Assembly (NCBI GenBank): GCA_023955635.1
Contig: JAMXHR010000010.1
Coordinates: 434,001 to 498,000 of the forward strand
Reading direction: 5' to 3'
Length of the DNA stretch: 64,000 nt
From: Methanosarcina sp. ERenArc_MAG2
GTDB lineage: Archaea; Halobacteriota; Methanosarcinia; Methanosarcinales; Methanosarcinaceae
How positions within the stretch are numbered: position 1 is the first letter of the stretch; each line of letters starts with the position of its first letter. The notes under the pieces were generated by a model. That model did no database searches and was not told where the DNA came from. It saw only the letters and a list, made by a program, of their open reading frames with translations. Below are positions 11,469 to 20,223 of the stretch, piece after piece. Both the position numbers and the translations under genes were made by a program.

Positions 11469-11791
11469 GGTTCTGTTGCAAAAAATGGTTCCGTTGCAAA
11501 AAATATCTGCTAAGGATATAATAAAATAAAAAGGAAATAAAAAGTAGTAATATGCTATCTAATTCCTTTAAATGGAAGCACTTTGTAGGTGAAATTATCT
11601 TATTAAATGTAAGATGGTACTTAAAATACCCATTGAGCTATCGAAATTAAAAGGAAATGATGATAGAAAGAGGAATTCAAGTTGATCACAGTACCATAAT
11701 GAGATGGGTGCATCAATATTCCCCTGAATTAGAAAAGAAGATAAGAAGACATTTAAGACCAACAAATGATTCGTGGAGAGTTGATGAAACC
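11469..11791 (+). mobile_element. IS6-family 5' fragment with a preceding extra end
   Basis: Two IS6 ends lie in tandem (GGTTCTGTTGCAAAAAAT at 11469, GGTTCCGTTGCAAAAAAT at 11487). The transposase start follows (SFKWKHFVGEIILLNVRWYL, then IMRWVHQYSPE, up to WRVDET). A base is missing near 11648 (CGAAATTAAAAG, where intact copies have CGAAATTTAAAG), breaking the frame. The fragment stops at the 150-bp element at 11792, so only about a third of the transposase remains. Confidence 0.7.
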
Positions 11792-11940
11792 GGTTCTGTT
11801 GCAAAAAATCTGGCTATTTTACAAGACTAGTGAAAAACATCACAAATAGGATATTTGTATGCCATAAACAGGTCAATAATGATACAAAAAGCAATAGTTA
11901 TAACCTAAAAAGGCAGCAAAATTATTTTTGCAACGGAACC
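11792..11940. mobile_element. 149-bp MITE with IS6-type ends
   Basis: The ends GGTTCTGTTGCAAAAAAT and the complement of ATTATTTTTGCAACGGAACC flank non-coding sequence. It shares internal sequence with the elements at 49074-49225 and 60151-60300, making a three-copy family probably mobilised by IS6 transposase. It sits exactly at the joint between an IS6 fragment and an IS110 fragment. Confidence 0.65.
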
Positions 11941-11942
11941 TG

Positions 11943-12103
11943 AAACAGGATATCAAAAGGGAGAAATTCAAAAAAGGAAGATTGTTGAGACTGAGATTTT
12001 CTTGGTTGATGAACGGATTAAAATAATTAGTGGAATAGTCGCAATTATGGGAAAAAAGGATCAAGAGAGCACATGAGGAGGATCTCCTCATGTACTTTCA
12101 TGC
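11943..12103 (+). mobile_element. IS110-family 3' end remnant
   Basis: The frame TGYQKGEIQKRKIVETEIF, then VDERIKIISGIVAIMGKK (stop about 12076), matches the C-terminus of the intact IS110 transposase at 31589-32833. The outer end ACTTTCATGC is conserved with 31561-31570. A hairpin at 12071-12093 occupies the same place as that at 31572-31593. The upstream part was lost at the 11792 element. Confidence 0.7.
12071..12093 (+). other. Hairpin at IS110 3' end
   Basis: ACATGAGGA and TCCTCATGT pair perfectly around a short loop. Compared with the intact element's hairpin, two pairs differ by compensating changes, so the structure is conserved rather than the sequence. Confidence 0.5.
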
Positions 12104-12221
12104 TAAAATATGAATATATGTAAATGGGAAAACTATTATATTTTTCTTGTGATTAAAAATCCTTCATTTTTGAAGAGGATACCTTTTAAATGTTCTATCA
12201 GGATAATTATACTAGATCTTT

Positions 12222-12476
12222 ATGAAAAATGAAAAAAATGTAGATATAAAGGAAGAGATTTCTATAAAGCAATCTCTTGATGTGACTAAGGGTCCAATTC
12301 TTCATGGTGAGAACTCACTTTCTCTTCTTGAACCAAAGAAATATGAATGCCCTAATTGTGGAGAAATTCTGGCTGCAGATGTCCTCTGGAAGGACATGGA
12401 AGATAATGTGCAAAAACCCTTTTGTGGAGAATGCAAGAAGCTTGTTGTTCTTATTTCAAAACAGAGTGATCTCTAA
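12222..12476 (+). CDS. Small zinc-ribbon protein
   Basis: An 84-residue acidic protein with one CxxC pair (CPNCGE) and a second (CGEC) about 30 residues later. This suits a single zinc ribbon such as those that bind nucleic acid or act as adaptors. The N-terminus is charged and probably disordered. TTTTAAAT near 12184 could be a TATA box. The stop codon TAA is also the target duplication of the 279-bp MITE that follows, so the C-terminus is unchanged by the insertion. No family was recognised; a regulator of the adjacent CHAT genes is only a guess. Confidence 0.5.
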   Translation: MKNEKNVDIKEEISIKQSLDVTKGPILHGENSLSLLEPKKYECPNCGEILAADVLWKDMEDNVQKPFCGECKKLVVLISKQSDL

Positions 12477-12755
12477 GAGCCTGTCTTAAAATTAAATTTG
12501 AGTCTACAATTGGGATAGGATTTACGCATTCAAATTGAAAAACTGTAGCATTAAACCGTTAAATGTCTAAAATGTATATTTAAACTGTGATGTTTATTGT
12601 ACTTGATTTTATACCTCGAGTGCGTAAGTCTTTGGGATGAAGTACTATCTTTAAGGTCAATATACCTGAATTTCGGAAAAATGTACTATATGAATTTGAA
12701 ATTAATGTTGCTTATTATCCAATTGTAGAAATGGTTTGAATTTTAAGACAACCTC
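12477..12755. mobile_element. 279-bp MITE (copy 1)
   Basis: The ends GAGCCTGTCTTAAAATT and the complement of AATTTTAAGACAACCTC are flanked by a TAA duplication (12474-12476, 12756-12758). The copy at 56084-56362 has the same length and appears essentially identical, so movement was recent. No open frame. A decayed relative lies at 19887-20043. Confidence 0.75.
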
Positions 12756-12790
12756 TAAGGAATCATTATAGTAAGGAAGAGAGGACTGAC

Positions 12791-13747
12791 ATGCCTGGTG
12801 AACTACCATATGAGACGGCTACATTACTTAATCGCCGATTTTTTCTAGTCTATTGGTACCCTACATTATTATCTTTTTTGGCGGGATTACTCCTCTACTC
12901 TTGGCCGAAGGATTGGGAGCCCCTAAATCAGTATTTCTCTATCTCGGATAAAGGGGCTTCTAGCTCCCAACTTGAGATTATTCTGGGGACTCTGCTTCTC
13001 ACCCTTATACTTGCTCACCTTCTACAGGCTTTCTCTCATCCCTTTGTCCAATTCTGGGAAGGGTACCTACCGCAATCATTCTGGGAGTGGTACAAGAATA
13101 AGAAGAGGGTAGAAGAAAACTGGAAAAAGCTTAAGAAGGAAAGGGCTGCTGCGAGTACTAATAATCCAAAGTTATACACATCCCTTCATGAGCAACTCTT
13201 TTCTGAGTACCCCTCCCGAGCAGATCGATTGCTTCCTACCCAATTAGGCAATGTCCTGAGGGCATCAGAAGACTACGCTCTATGCACCTATGGAATGGAC
13301 ATTGTCTTTTGGTGGCCTCGACTTTGGCTGATCCTTCCCGAAGCCGTACAAAAACAGATCGACAATTCTGAAACGCCCATGATCGCTCTTCTTAATTTCA
13401 TCACCGAGATAGGAGTGATTTCTGTCATCGGCTCAATCTACCTGGGTATGCAATATACGGGGCCCTGGAGGCTTTGGGCTTTTCTTGCAGCTTGCATGAC
13501 TCTTATCGTGGGAATCACTCTGACTACCTTAGCCTACCGGGGTGCTGTATCCCATGCCAAGGTCTACGGAGTTCTTATCCGATCGGCAGTAGATACTTAT
13601 CGTTTCGATCTGCTCAAGGCTCTTCATCAGCCTATGCCCTCAAATCTATCTGAAGAAAAAAAGCTGTGGGAAGATTTGATGAAGTGGACATACCTAAACG
13701 AGCGGAATAATACTCAGTCATATGTACACGATCAAAGCAAGTCCTAA
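12791..13747 (+). CDS. Multi-spanning membrane protein convergent with TPR-CHAT protease
   Basis: 318 residues with four likely membrane helices: FLVYWYPTLLSFLAGLLLY (about 18-37), LEIILGTLLLTLILAHLL (about 61-80), a pair from FITEIGVISVIGSIYLG (about 203) and FLAACMTLIVGITLTTLAY (about 231-250). A soluble loop of about 120 residues with a basic coiled stretch (WKKLKKERAAA) lies between helices 2 and 3. Its stop is 2 bp from the stop of the CHAT gene on the other strand. Proteases of this type often cut a membrane-active partner encoded nearby, so a substrate or membrane effector role is possible. It lacks the beta-rich fold of gasdermins. No family was recognised. Confidence 0.7.
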   Translation: MPGELPYETATLLNRRFFLVYWYPTLLSFLAGLLLYSWPKDWEPLNQYFSISDKGASSSQLEIILGTLLLTLILAHLLQAFSHPFVQFWEGYLPQSFWEWYKNKKRVEENWKKLKKERAAASTNNPKLYTSLHEQLFSEYPSRADRLLPTQLGNVLRASEDYALCTYGMDIVFWWPRLWLILPEAVQKQIDNSETPMIALLNFITEIGVISVIGSIYLGMQYTGPWRLWAFLAACMTLIVGITLTTLAYRGAVSHAKVYGVLIRSAVDTYRFDLLKALHQPMPSNLSEEKKLWEDLMKWTYLNERNNTQSYVHDQSKS

Positions 13748-13749
13748 TT

Positions 13750-16700
13750 TTATGCTCCATTAACTGTAAACGCTGCCCAATAGTAGGGATGCCGGAAAGG
13801 CTTCTTGTCTGGGAATTCTTTGGCTATTTTGAGATAGCTTTTCCTATATTGTTCTATGAACTCCTTGCTTTTACCTTCCCATTTGCCCGATTGATAGCAT
13901 TTCTCCACATAATCCGCTACCTGACTAGACGTGAGATCTCGGACCCAGAGTTGAGCATCCTGTAACGCCATAGGAATATCCATTCCACCAACAACATGAT
14001 TGGAGTAGAACCGCTCCATCAGTAGGGCTGCGGAAATATCTGGAACCGACCAGAGGCTGCTAACAACGCAAGGAACACCTGCGAGCATGAAACCTGCAGG
14101 TAGGCCAACGAACTCATCGGCACTGCCTTTCACAATATCAGTAATCCCGGTTTCGCAGGCAGAGAGCGTAACCAATCTCGTTGAGAACATATCCACTACA
14201 TCACTCTGTAGATCTGCTAGGCTCAAGGTTCGCCCTCCAACCAAATATAACCCAGACTGAGGTGGGTCATTCCAGTTGTAGCTGCCGTGGCAGGAGAAAT
14301 GGAGATATGCCCGTCCAGGTATCCGGTCCAAAACGGTTGCTTTGGTACCAATTTCACCCACGTCCACCTGGTGAGACTGGAAAAGCTTGGATATTGTTTG
14401 GCCTTCGAATCCTGAAAAAATCAGGGCAGGATCTTCTTCTGGATTGATAACTGCATAGAGGTCTTCTCCTTTAGCAATTCTTGCCTTATTCTGCATCTCC
14501 CTAAGAAGTTGAATAGAAGGAGCATAGCTAATACAGTAACGTTGGCAGAGAGGCTCGCCATAGGGAAAGGGGACTGCATGTAAGGGTAAAAGAAATAGAC
14601 CACCGGATGGCAGGAAAATTAACCTTTTAGTTTGAGACGGGAGCTCTGCCAAAAGTGGATTGAGAAGCCTGCTACCAATATCGGATAATATCTCGTTTAA
14701 GGTTTCCTGCCAGGCTTGGAAGACGTTCTCTTGGTGTTTAGTGCCTAAAGCATTGAGGTAACTCGGATAATCACCTACCCAGCCTCCATTTATGACTCCC
14801 TGATCATCAAGCTGGAAAAGGAGCCTGTTTAAATCCTCTGTTTTGAAACCAGGTATATCTACTGATTGTACACCAGTTGACCAACTAACCACAAATCCTA
14901 TGCTGCCTTTATTGGTTATGCAGAACGTCAGCAGCGCTGTTTCATTATCTATTATTGATAAAATATCAGAGATGTCAAGTTCTTTTTGGAACTCAGGATT
15001 ATACATTTGTATAACCTTTACTGCAATATCTAATTCCTCAAGGGCATTTTGAACTTCCTTTTCCCTTTGGTCATAATCTTCCTTAGGGTCATAGGGTTTA
15101 ATAGAACTGCGATACTTTTCTGCAGCCCGTTCATACTTAATCCACTCTTCTTTTGGAGCGTTCTCTGGCTTTTTCATCTTCAGTCGTAAAGCTTCGCTGA
15201 GTAGGCGGGTCTTTCCTTTCTCCAAGATCAGAAGGGCCTTCGTGTTTAACCCCAAATTAGAGGCTGCAAAAACTGCATTCCGGTAGAGATGGGCGTTCTC
15301 TCCTACCTCGATTGCTTTACTTTCTGCAGATAAACCGGACCTGTAAAGAAGGTCATCTGCCTTTATAGCAAATTTGTAACTCTCCATCGCGTTTTCCCAC
15401 AGGCCCATATCAAGGTATAAATCGCCTAGGAATCTGCAGGTTCCACAAAAATCATTGGGCGTTGATTCAAGATTATATATCCGAAGAGCGCCATGGCAAT
15501 GACTGATAGCATTCTCTATGTTTTCTACTTGGTTCCCCCTGAGACGGTTCCAATAGGCAAGCGCCAGATTGTTCTGAGTCTCGGCCCAGTCGGTGGGTAA
15601 ATCCTGACGCGTCCTCACTCTCAAGGACTTGTTTAAGTGTTTGATGGCCTGCTCAACGTTCTCGGCCTTGTCTCCCTTAATACGGTCGCGGTAAGCATTT
15701 GCCAGATTGTTTTGAGTCATGGCCCAGTCTATCGGAAAGTCACGAAGTGTGTATACTGTTAGAGCTTTGTTATAGTGCTCTATGGCCTTCTCAATGTTAT
15801 CAGCTCGGTCTCCAAGAATATGGTCACTATAAGCATTTGCTATATTATTCTGAGTCTTGGCCCAGTCAACCAAGAAGTTCTTCCGCGTGTACATATCCAG
15901 AGCTTGGTTGAAGTATTCAATGGCCTTCTCGACATTCTCAGCCTTGTTCCCCAAGATGCGGCTATTGTAGGTATTTCCCAGGTTGTTCTGAGTCTCGGCC
16001 CAGTCTACAGGGAAATATTTCCTCATCCTTACCTCTAGTGCTTGATTGAAGTGTTTAATGGCTTTCTCGATATTATCGGCCCGGTCTCCTCGGATACGGC
16101 TACTGTAGGCAACCGCCAGGTTATTTTGGGTGCCAGCCCAGTCTACCGGGAAGTCTTTCTGCGTTCGCACCTTAAGGGCCCGATTGTAATGTTCGATAGC
16201 CTTCTCGATATTATCGGCCCGGTCTCCTCTGACGCGGCTACTGTAGGCAACCGCCAAGTTATTTTGGGTGCCAGCCCAGTCTACCGGGAAGTCTTTCTGC
16301 GTTCGCACCTCTAGTGCTTTATTGAAGTGTTCAATGGCCTTCTCGATATTATCAGCTCGCTCACCTCTAATACGGTTCCTGTAGGCAAGCCCTAAGTTAT
16401 GTCGAATTCCAGTCCATTCAACTGGGAAGTTATTCTGCGTTCGCACCTCAAGGGCTTGGTTGAAGTGGTCGATGGCCTTCTCGATATTATTGGCTTTGTT
16501 CCCTTGGATACGATCGATGTAGGCAAGAGCCATATTGTTCTGGGTCATAGCCCATCCCACCGGAAGATTCTTCTTCGTTCGCACTTCTAGGGCCTGGTTG
16601 AAGTGGTCAATTGCCTTCTCGATATTATCAGCCTTGTTCCCTTGGATACGGTCACTATAAGCAAGAGCCACATTGTTCTGAATTGTGGACCATTCCACTG

Positions 16701-17274
16701 GAAAGCCCTTCTGTGTGTATACTGTTAGAGCTTTGTTATAGTGCTCTATGGCCCTCTCGATATTCTTGGCCCGGTCTCCTCTGATACGGTCACTATAGGC
16801 AAGCGCCAGATTGTTCTGAGTCTTGGCCCATTGAACAGGAAAATCTTGATGCGTTCTGACTTCCAGAGCTTGGTTGAAGTATTCGATAGCATTCTCAATA
16901 TTCTCGGCCTTGTCTCCCTTAATACGATCACTGTAGGCATTTGCTAGGTTGTTTCGAGTTCCAGCCCATTGCACCGGAAAGTCATGAGGAGTGTAAACTT
17001 CAAGGGCCTGGTTGTAGTGTTCTATGGCTTTCTCGATATTATCAGCTCGATTCCCTTGAGAGTTAAGATGAAAACTATTACCCAACTCTACCTGCAGAGT
17101 AGCCCCAAGTTCCGGATTAGACTGGCGTTGGGTCAGGGATAGCGCGTGATAAAGCATCATGATCTTTTCCGGCATGTCCTGAGGCCTAGTGAGATCGACT
17201 ATCTTTTTGAGTATTATTTGGATATCTTCTCCAGATTCCGTTTTATTGCCAAAGAAACGATTCCACAATCCCAT
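13750..17274 (-). CDS. TPR-CHAT caspase-like protease, paralogue 2
   Basis: About 1,174 residues, uninterrupted. It starts MGLWNRFFGNK at ATG 17274; a GTG nine bases upstream is less likely because the paralogue begins at the same Met. About twelve 46-residue TPR-like repeats (ADNIEKAIEHFNQALEVRT) are followed by a helical linker and the CHAT domain: His in LHFSCHGSYNW, Cys in TLSACETGIT, then GVPCVVSSLWSVPD. It is a close paralogue of the gene at 7772-11372, differing in repeat number. TTATAAAT at 17294-17301 is a candidate TATA box so near the ATG that the mRNA would have almost no leader. An IS6 remnant lies directly upstream. Role inferred from the family: regulated proteolysis in defence or cell death. 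Confidence 0.88.
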   Translation of the reverse strand: MGLWNRFFGNKTESGEDIQIILKKIVDLTRPQDMPEKIMMLYHALSLTQRQSNPELGATLQVELGNSFHLNSQGNRADNIEKAIEHYNQALEVYTPHDFPVQWAGTRNNLANAYSDRIKGDKAENIENAIEYFNQALEVRTHQDFPVQWAKTQNNLALAYSDRIRGDRAKNIERAIEHYNKALTVYTQKGFPVEWSTIQNNVALAYSDRIQGNKADNIEKAIDHFNQALEVRTKKNLPVGWAMTQNNMALAYIDRIQGNKANNIEKAIDHFNQALEVRTQNNFPVEWTGIRHNLGLAYRNRIRGERADNIEKAIEHFNKALEVRTQKDFPVDWAGTQNNLAVAYSSRVRGDRADNIEKAIEHYNRALKVRTQKDFPVDWAGTQNNLAVAYSSRIRGDRADNIEKAIKHFNQALEVRMRKYFPVDWAETQNNLGNTYNSRILGNKAENVEKAIEYFNQALDMYTRKNFLVDWAKTQNNIANAYSDHILGDRADNIEKAIEHYNKALTVYTLRDFPIDWAMTQNNLANAYRDRIKGDKAENVEQAIKHLNKSLRVRTRQDLPTDWAETQNNLALAYWNRLRGNQVENIENAISHCHGALRIYNLESTPNDFCGTCRFLGDLYLDMGLWENAMESYKFAIKADDLLYRSGLSAESKAIEVGENAHLYRNAVFAASNLGLNTKALLILEKGKTRLLSEALRLKMKKPENAPKEEWIKYERAAEKYRSSIKPYDPKEDYDQREKEVQNALEELDIAVKVIQMYNPEFQKELDISDILSIIDNETALLTFCITNKGSIGFVVSWSTGVQSVDIPGFKTEDLNRLLFQLDDQGVINGGWVGDYPSYLNALGTKHQENVFQAWQETLNEILSDIGSRLLNPLLAELPSQTKRLIFLPSGGLFLLPLHAVPFPYGEPLCQRYCISYAPSIQLLREMQNKARIAKGEDLYAVINPEEDPALIFSGFEGQTISKLFQSHQVDVGEIGTKATVLDRIPGRAYLHFSCHGSYNWNDPPQSGLYLVGGRTLSLADLQSDVVDMFSTRLVTLSACETGITDIVKGSADEFVGLPAGFMLAGVPCVVSSLWSVPDISAALLMERFYSNHVVGGMDIPMALQDAQLWVRDLTSSQVADYVEKCYQSGKWEGKSKEFIEQYRKSYLKIAKEFPDKKPFRHPYYWAAFTVNGA
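15500..17050 (-). repeat. Tandem 138-bp TPR-coding repeats (CHAT paralogue 2)
   Basis: About eleven units of 138 bp. Some adjacent units are almost identical over 80 bp or more (16070-16150 against 16200-16290), a sign of recent unit duplication. Confidence 0.7.
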
Positions 17275-17305
17275 TAAGACCACTACTTCCAGTTATAAAT
17301 TAGAA

Positions 17306-17428
17306 GGTTCCGTTGCAAAAACTTCAGAATAAGCATGTAAATCTATTAGTAATAAATAAAAGTCAAAAGATCCGAGGGAAATATACAAACATTATACAAC
17401 TATACCAAATAATTGATTAATGTATTTA
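17306..17428 (-). mobile_element. IS6-family 3' end remnant
   Basis: GGTTCCGTTGCAAAAAC begins at 17306. On the minus strand the end of the transposase (KYINQLFGIVV) and the 3' tail can be read. The same truncated form occurs at 33248-33355. Confidence 0.6.
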
Positions 17429-17478
17429 TAGGATCTCAAATTAGCTCTTAAAATCCCTTATCTAATTTGACACCATTT

Positions 17479-17835
17479 TTAAAAGTACCTCCCAAATGAA
17501 TTCTTATTTCCAACTTTATTTTGAATTTCTGTAAGCACCAGCAGTTGATATACTATGAAACTTAATAGAGAGTAGAGTCTTCTACCCTCATTTCTCACTC
17601 TTCTGATATCGAATTTTACTGTGCCCTTAATATATCCATGTATCTTTTCACATTCAGTTCTCTTTTTATACTGATCTTCAAAGAACTCATCTTTGATATT
17701 CTGGTTTCTCAGGTACATTCCTACCTGCTCTTTCCTTCCGTTTTTATATAAAAATTTGAGTTTGTTTTCCATTGTTTCATGAACATCTCCACCGATTTTC
17801 CACTTTTTATTTACCCAGTGATTAATTCTCTCCTC
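17479..17835 (-). pseudogene. Transposase C-terminal remnant (IS1182-like)
   Basis: The minus-strand frame ends HGYIKGTVKFDIRRVRNEGR, then LYSLLSFIVYQLLVLTEIQ, resembling the C-terminus of IS1182-type DDE transposases. It is cut at 17836, where the IS66 end begins; the frame running on upstream of that point belongs to IS66 sequence. The family call is from memory of the motif pattern and is moderate at best. Confidence 0.5.
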
Positions 17836-19371
17836 GTAATTATTCAGGTATTGTCGGCGCTCTCTTAAGCGCCGCATAAAGTGAATCAATTACAGACATC
17901 ATATTTTTCATTATTGTAGAAATGTATCTCTGCTTCTACAGAAAGCATTCGCTCCTTGTGGTGCCCTAAAAGATCCAGAGATCTTTTGCTGAACTCTTAC
18001 CATCCTAAGATCTCTTTCTGCTTGATTGTTATCGAAAGGTACTCTCAAGTCTGTAGCAAACCTCAGAATTTCCTCCTCGTATTTTATGAATCTGTCAAGT
18101 AGATTCTTTGCTTTACTTTGACGAGGTCTTCCTCTCTTTCCTTTTTGACATTTCAATCTTTTAGGCGGAGGATTTTCCTCAATTCCTTTCATTACGATTC
18201 GTCTGTATTTTTCTTTTAATGCCTCAATCTCTTTTCCTTCAATTTCCTTTCCCAGTTTCCTCATATCATCTGCATATTTTTTAGATTCTGCAAGTAGATT
18301 ACTCATCTCTTGAGCCCAATCTTGATTGAAATTATCATGAATTCCTTTAAGTTCCCTCCTGAGATGTGCATTGCACATCGCATGTTTGCACATTGGATAT
18401 TTGAAATAGGAACTCCAGAAGTCATGAGTCATTATTCCCTGATATTCTGGTAATATCCCCATTTTATCCATGGCTTTTGACCCTCGACTTCTAGGAAATA
18501 AAGGGTCCATTTAGCCGTAGAGACTACATGACACCAATCATTGTGGCTATTGACTCTCATTCCGGTTTCATCACCGTGGATAACATCTTCTTTGATCAAT
18601 TGCTTCTTGATGTAATTGGTGACTTCTTTTAAATTGTAGAAACACTTATTTTCTGCCCTCTTTACCGTAGCTGGACTCATCCTCAATCCAAAAAGGTCCT
18701 TAAGCATCCTTGAAATTCGCCCATAAGGTATTAATTGAAAGTCCCGCAGATAAACTGCAATTGCCAGAATCTTCTGACTATATTGAACAGGTTTTGTTAT
18801 GTGATCTGGAAAATCAGCCTTGTTTTTATAACCACAGTAAGGACATTTCTTGATCTCACTGCGATACTCAATAACTCTGAAATTTAAGGCAGGAAGATCA
18901 ACTTCCTGCCGTTTCTCGTAACCATTTGATTCAGTCTCCTAAAGGCTGTAACCACAAAATTTACAGTTACACAGGCGAAGGTTTACGATTTCATGAGGAG
19001 AATCAAAAGTCTTTAGTGTAGATCCAAGATGTCCTTTCTGACCACCAGGACGTCTACCACTCTTTTTTCGTCACGTGGAGTTATCTTCTGGACAAAAGTA
19101 TCGGCAGAAGGAGGTCTATTACTATTTAGACTGTTTTGATTCAAAAGAGCCTTTAGATTTCGAACTTCTTCTTTAACATCACTCAATTCAATCTCAAGAC
19201 TATTTATATGGCCAAGAATAGCCTCTGGATTAGAGTGACAGAGAAATAGAATTTCATCACGTTCCATACAAAACACGAAATGAATGATTTTTATATTAAC
19301 CAGTATGAAAATAATCAGCATTGAGTGTAGCAGAAAAATAAGTTAGGAACAAAGGTAGCTGAATAATTACA
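17836..19371 (-). mobile_element. IS66-family element, copy 1
   Basis: GTAATTATTCAGG at 17836 and the complement of CTGAATAATTAC (ending 19371) are the terminal repeats, similar to those of the IS66 at 61513-63115. No 8-bp target duplication is visible, so one flank may have rearranged. Confidence 0.65.
17840..19267 (-). pseudogene. IS66-family transposase (TnpC type), broken
   Basis: Starting at MERDEILFLCHSNPEAI (ATG 19267), the protein has the IS66 N-terminal coiled region (LKALLNQNSLNSNRPPSADT), a zinc-finger-like stretch (CNCKFCGYS, then KKCPYCGYKN), HGDETGMRV and the acidic/NNQAERD DDE region (FDNNQAERDLRMVRVQQK). Lesions: a missing A in an A6 run near 19064; an in-frame TAG at 18939-18941 where the other copy has Glu; a missing T near 18511; and a missing base near 17928, restoring RGYIST. 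The TAG could be read through as pyrrolysine in Methanosarcina. Accessory genes tnpA and tnpB are absent. Confidence 0.75.
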
Positions 19372-19388
19372 AATTATCTTATTGAATG

Positions 19389-19585
19389 GCAACTATTCAG
19401 CCTAGGAAAAACAACATCAATCGCCATCTTTCATAATATTCAATGGACAAGTTTCTCTGAATTATTTTCCGTTAATTGTTGGCTATTGATTGCGTTTTGT
19501 ATTTTTTCATTGGTTAGTCATCACACTTATCTGTGATATCAAAATCAATATCAATCAACTGATTTTGGGTAGGCTGAATAGTTAC
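19389..19585. mobile_element. 197-bp MITE with IS66-type ends
   Basis: GCAACTATTCAGCCTA (19389-19404) and the complement of TAGGCTGAATAGTTAC (19570-19585) form a 16-bp terminal repeat with one mismatch, matching the IS66 ends in this window. There is no gene inside. A solo right end of the same element is at 47434-47484. Confidence 0.6.
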
Positions 19586-19586
19586 G

Positions 19587-19700
19587 AGATAATTTCATCT
19601 ACAAAGTGCTTCCATTTAAAGGAATTAGATAGCATGTCACTACCTTTGATTTCCTTTTTATTTCATTATATCCTTAGCAGATATTTTTTGCAACGGAACC
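19587..19700 (-). mobile_element. IS6-family 5' end remnant
   Basis: Read on the minus strand from 19700: the terminal repeat GGTTCCGTTGCAAAAAATAT, the leader, then the transposase start (SNSFKWKHFVDEI). It is truncated after about 15 codons. Confidence 0.65.
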
Positions 19701-19886
19701 TGGAATTCCTCGGGAGTTTCATTGAGTGTTACTGCAGGAGGTCTGTGGACATGAACTTTAGCCCTTGACTATGGAATCAAGGCATTGAGCATTTAACTGT
19801 GAAATATATTAATTAAAAACGAAATGTTTATATGTCATTTTTTATACTCAAGTAAATAAGCTCTAATTCTATCAATAAACTGCTAA

Positions 19887-20043
19887 GAGTTTGTCTTAAA
19901 ATTCAAACCAATTTCTAATGGATAATTGGCAATATTTACTCAAAATAAGAAAGTAAATTTTCTGAAATTAAGGCATGCATATCAACCTTATACAAAAGCA
20001 TGTTATCCCAATTGTAGAATCGAGTTTACCTTTGAGACAGCCT
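19887..20043. mobile_element. Decayed copy of the 279-bp MITE
   Basis: GAGTTTGTCTTAAAATTC at the left and GAGACAGCCTG at the right match, with changes, the ends of the elements at 12477 and 56084. The middle is shortened to about 157 bp in total. Confidence 0.5.
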
Positions 20044-20223
20044 GCCAGAAAATTTTAATGTTTTAATATTTACCGAATTCATTAAAAAATATGTGATTTT
20101 CCGATGTTATTTTTTGACGATTCACAGAAAACTTGGGAACTTTTCTATTAATGAAACAAAAGAATAGATCCAATCTGTTCCGTTGGGTCTGGAGCCGTAT
20201 TTAATATTAAAGGAGGAAATACT

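Noticed and set aside
12791..13747. Gasdermin next to a CHAT protease
   Set aside because: The protein has four membrane helices and a basic loop, not the beta-rich pore fold of gasdermins.
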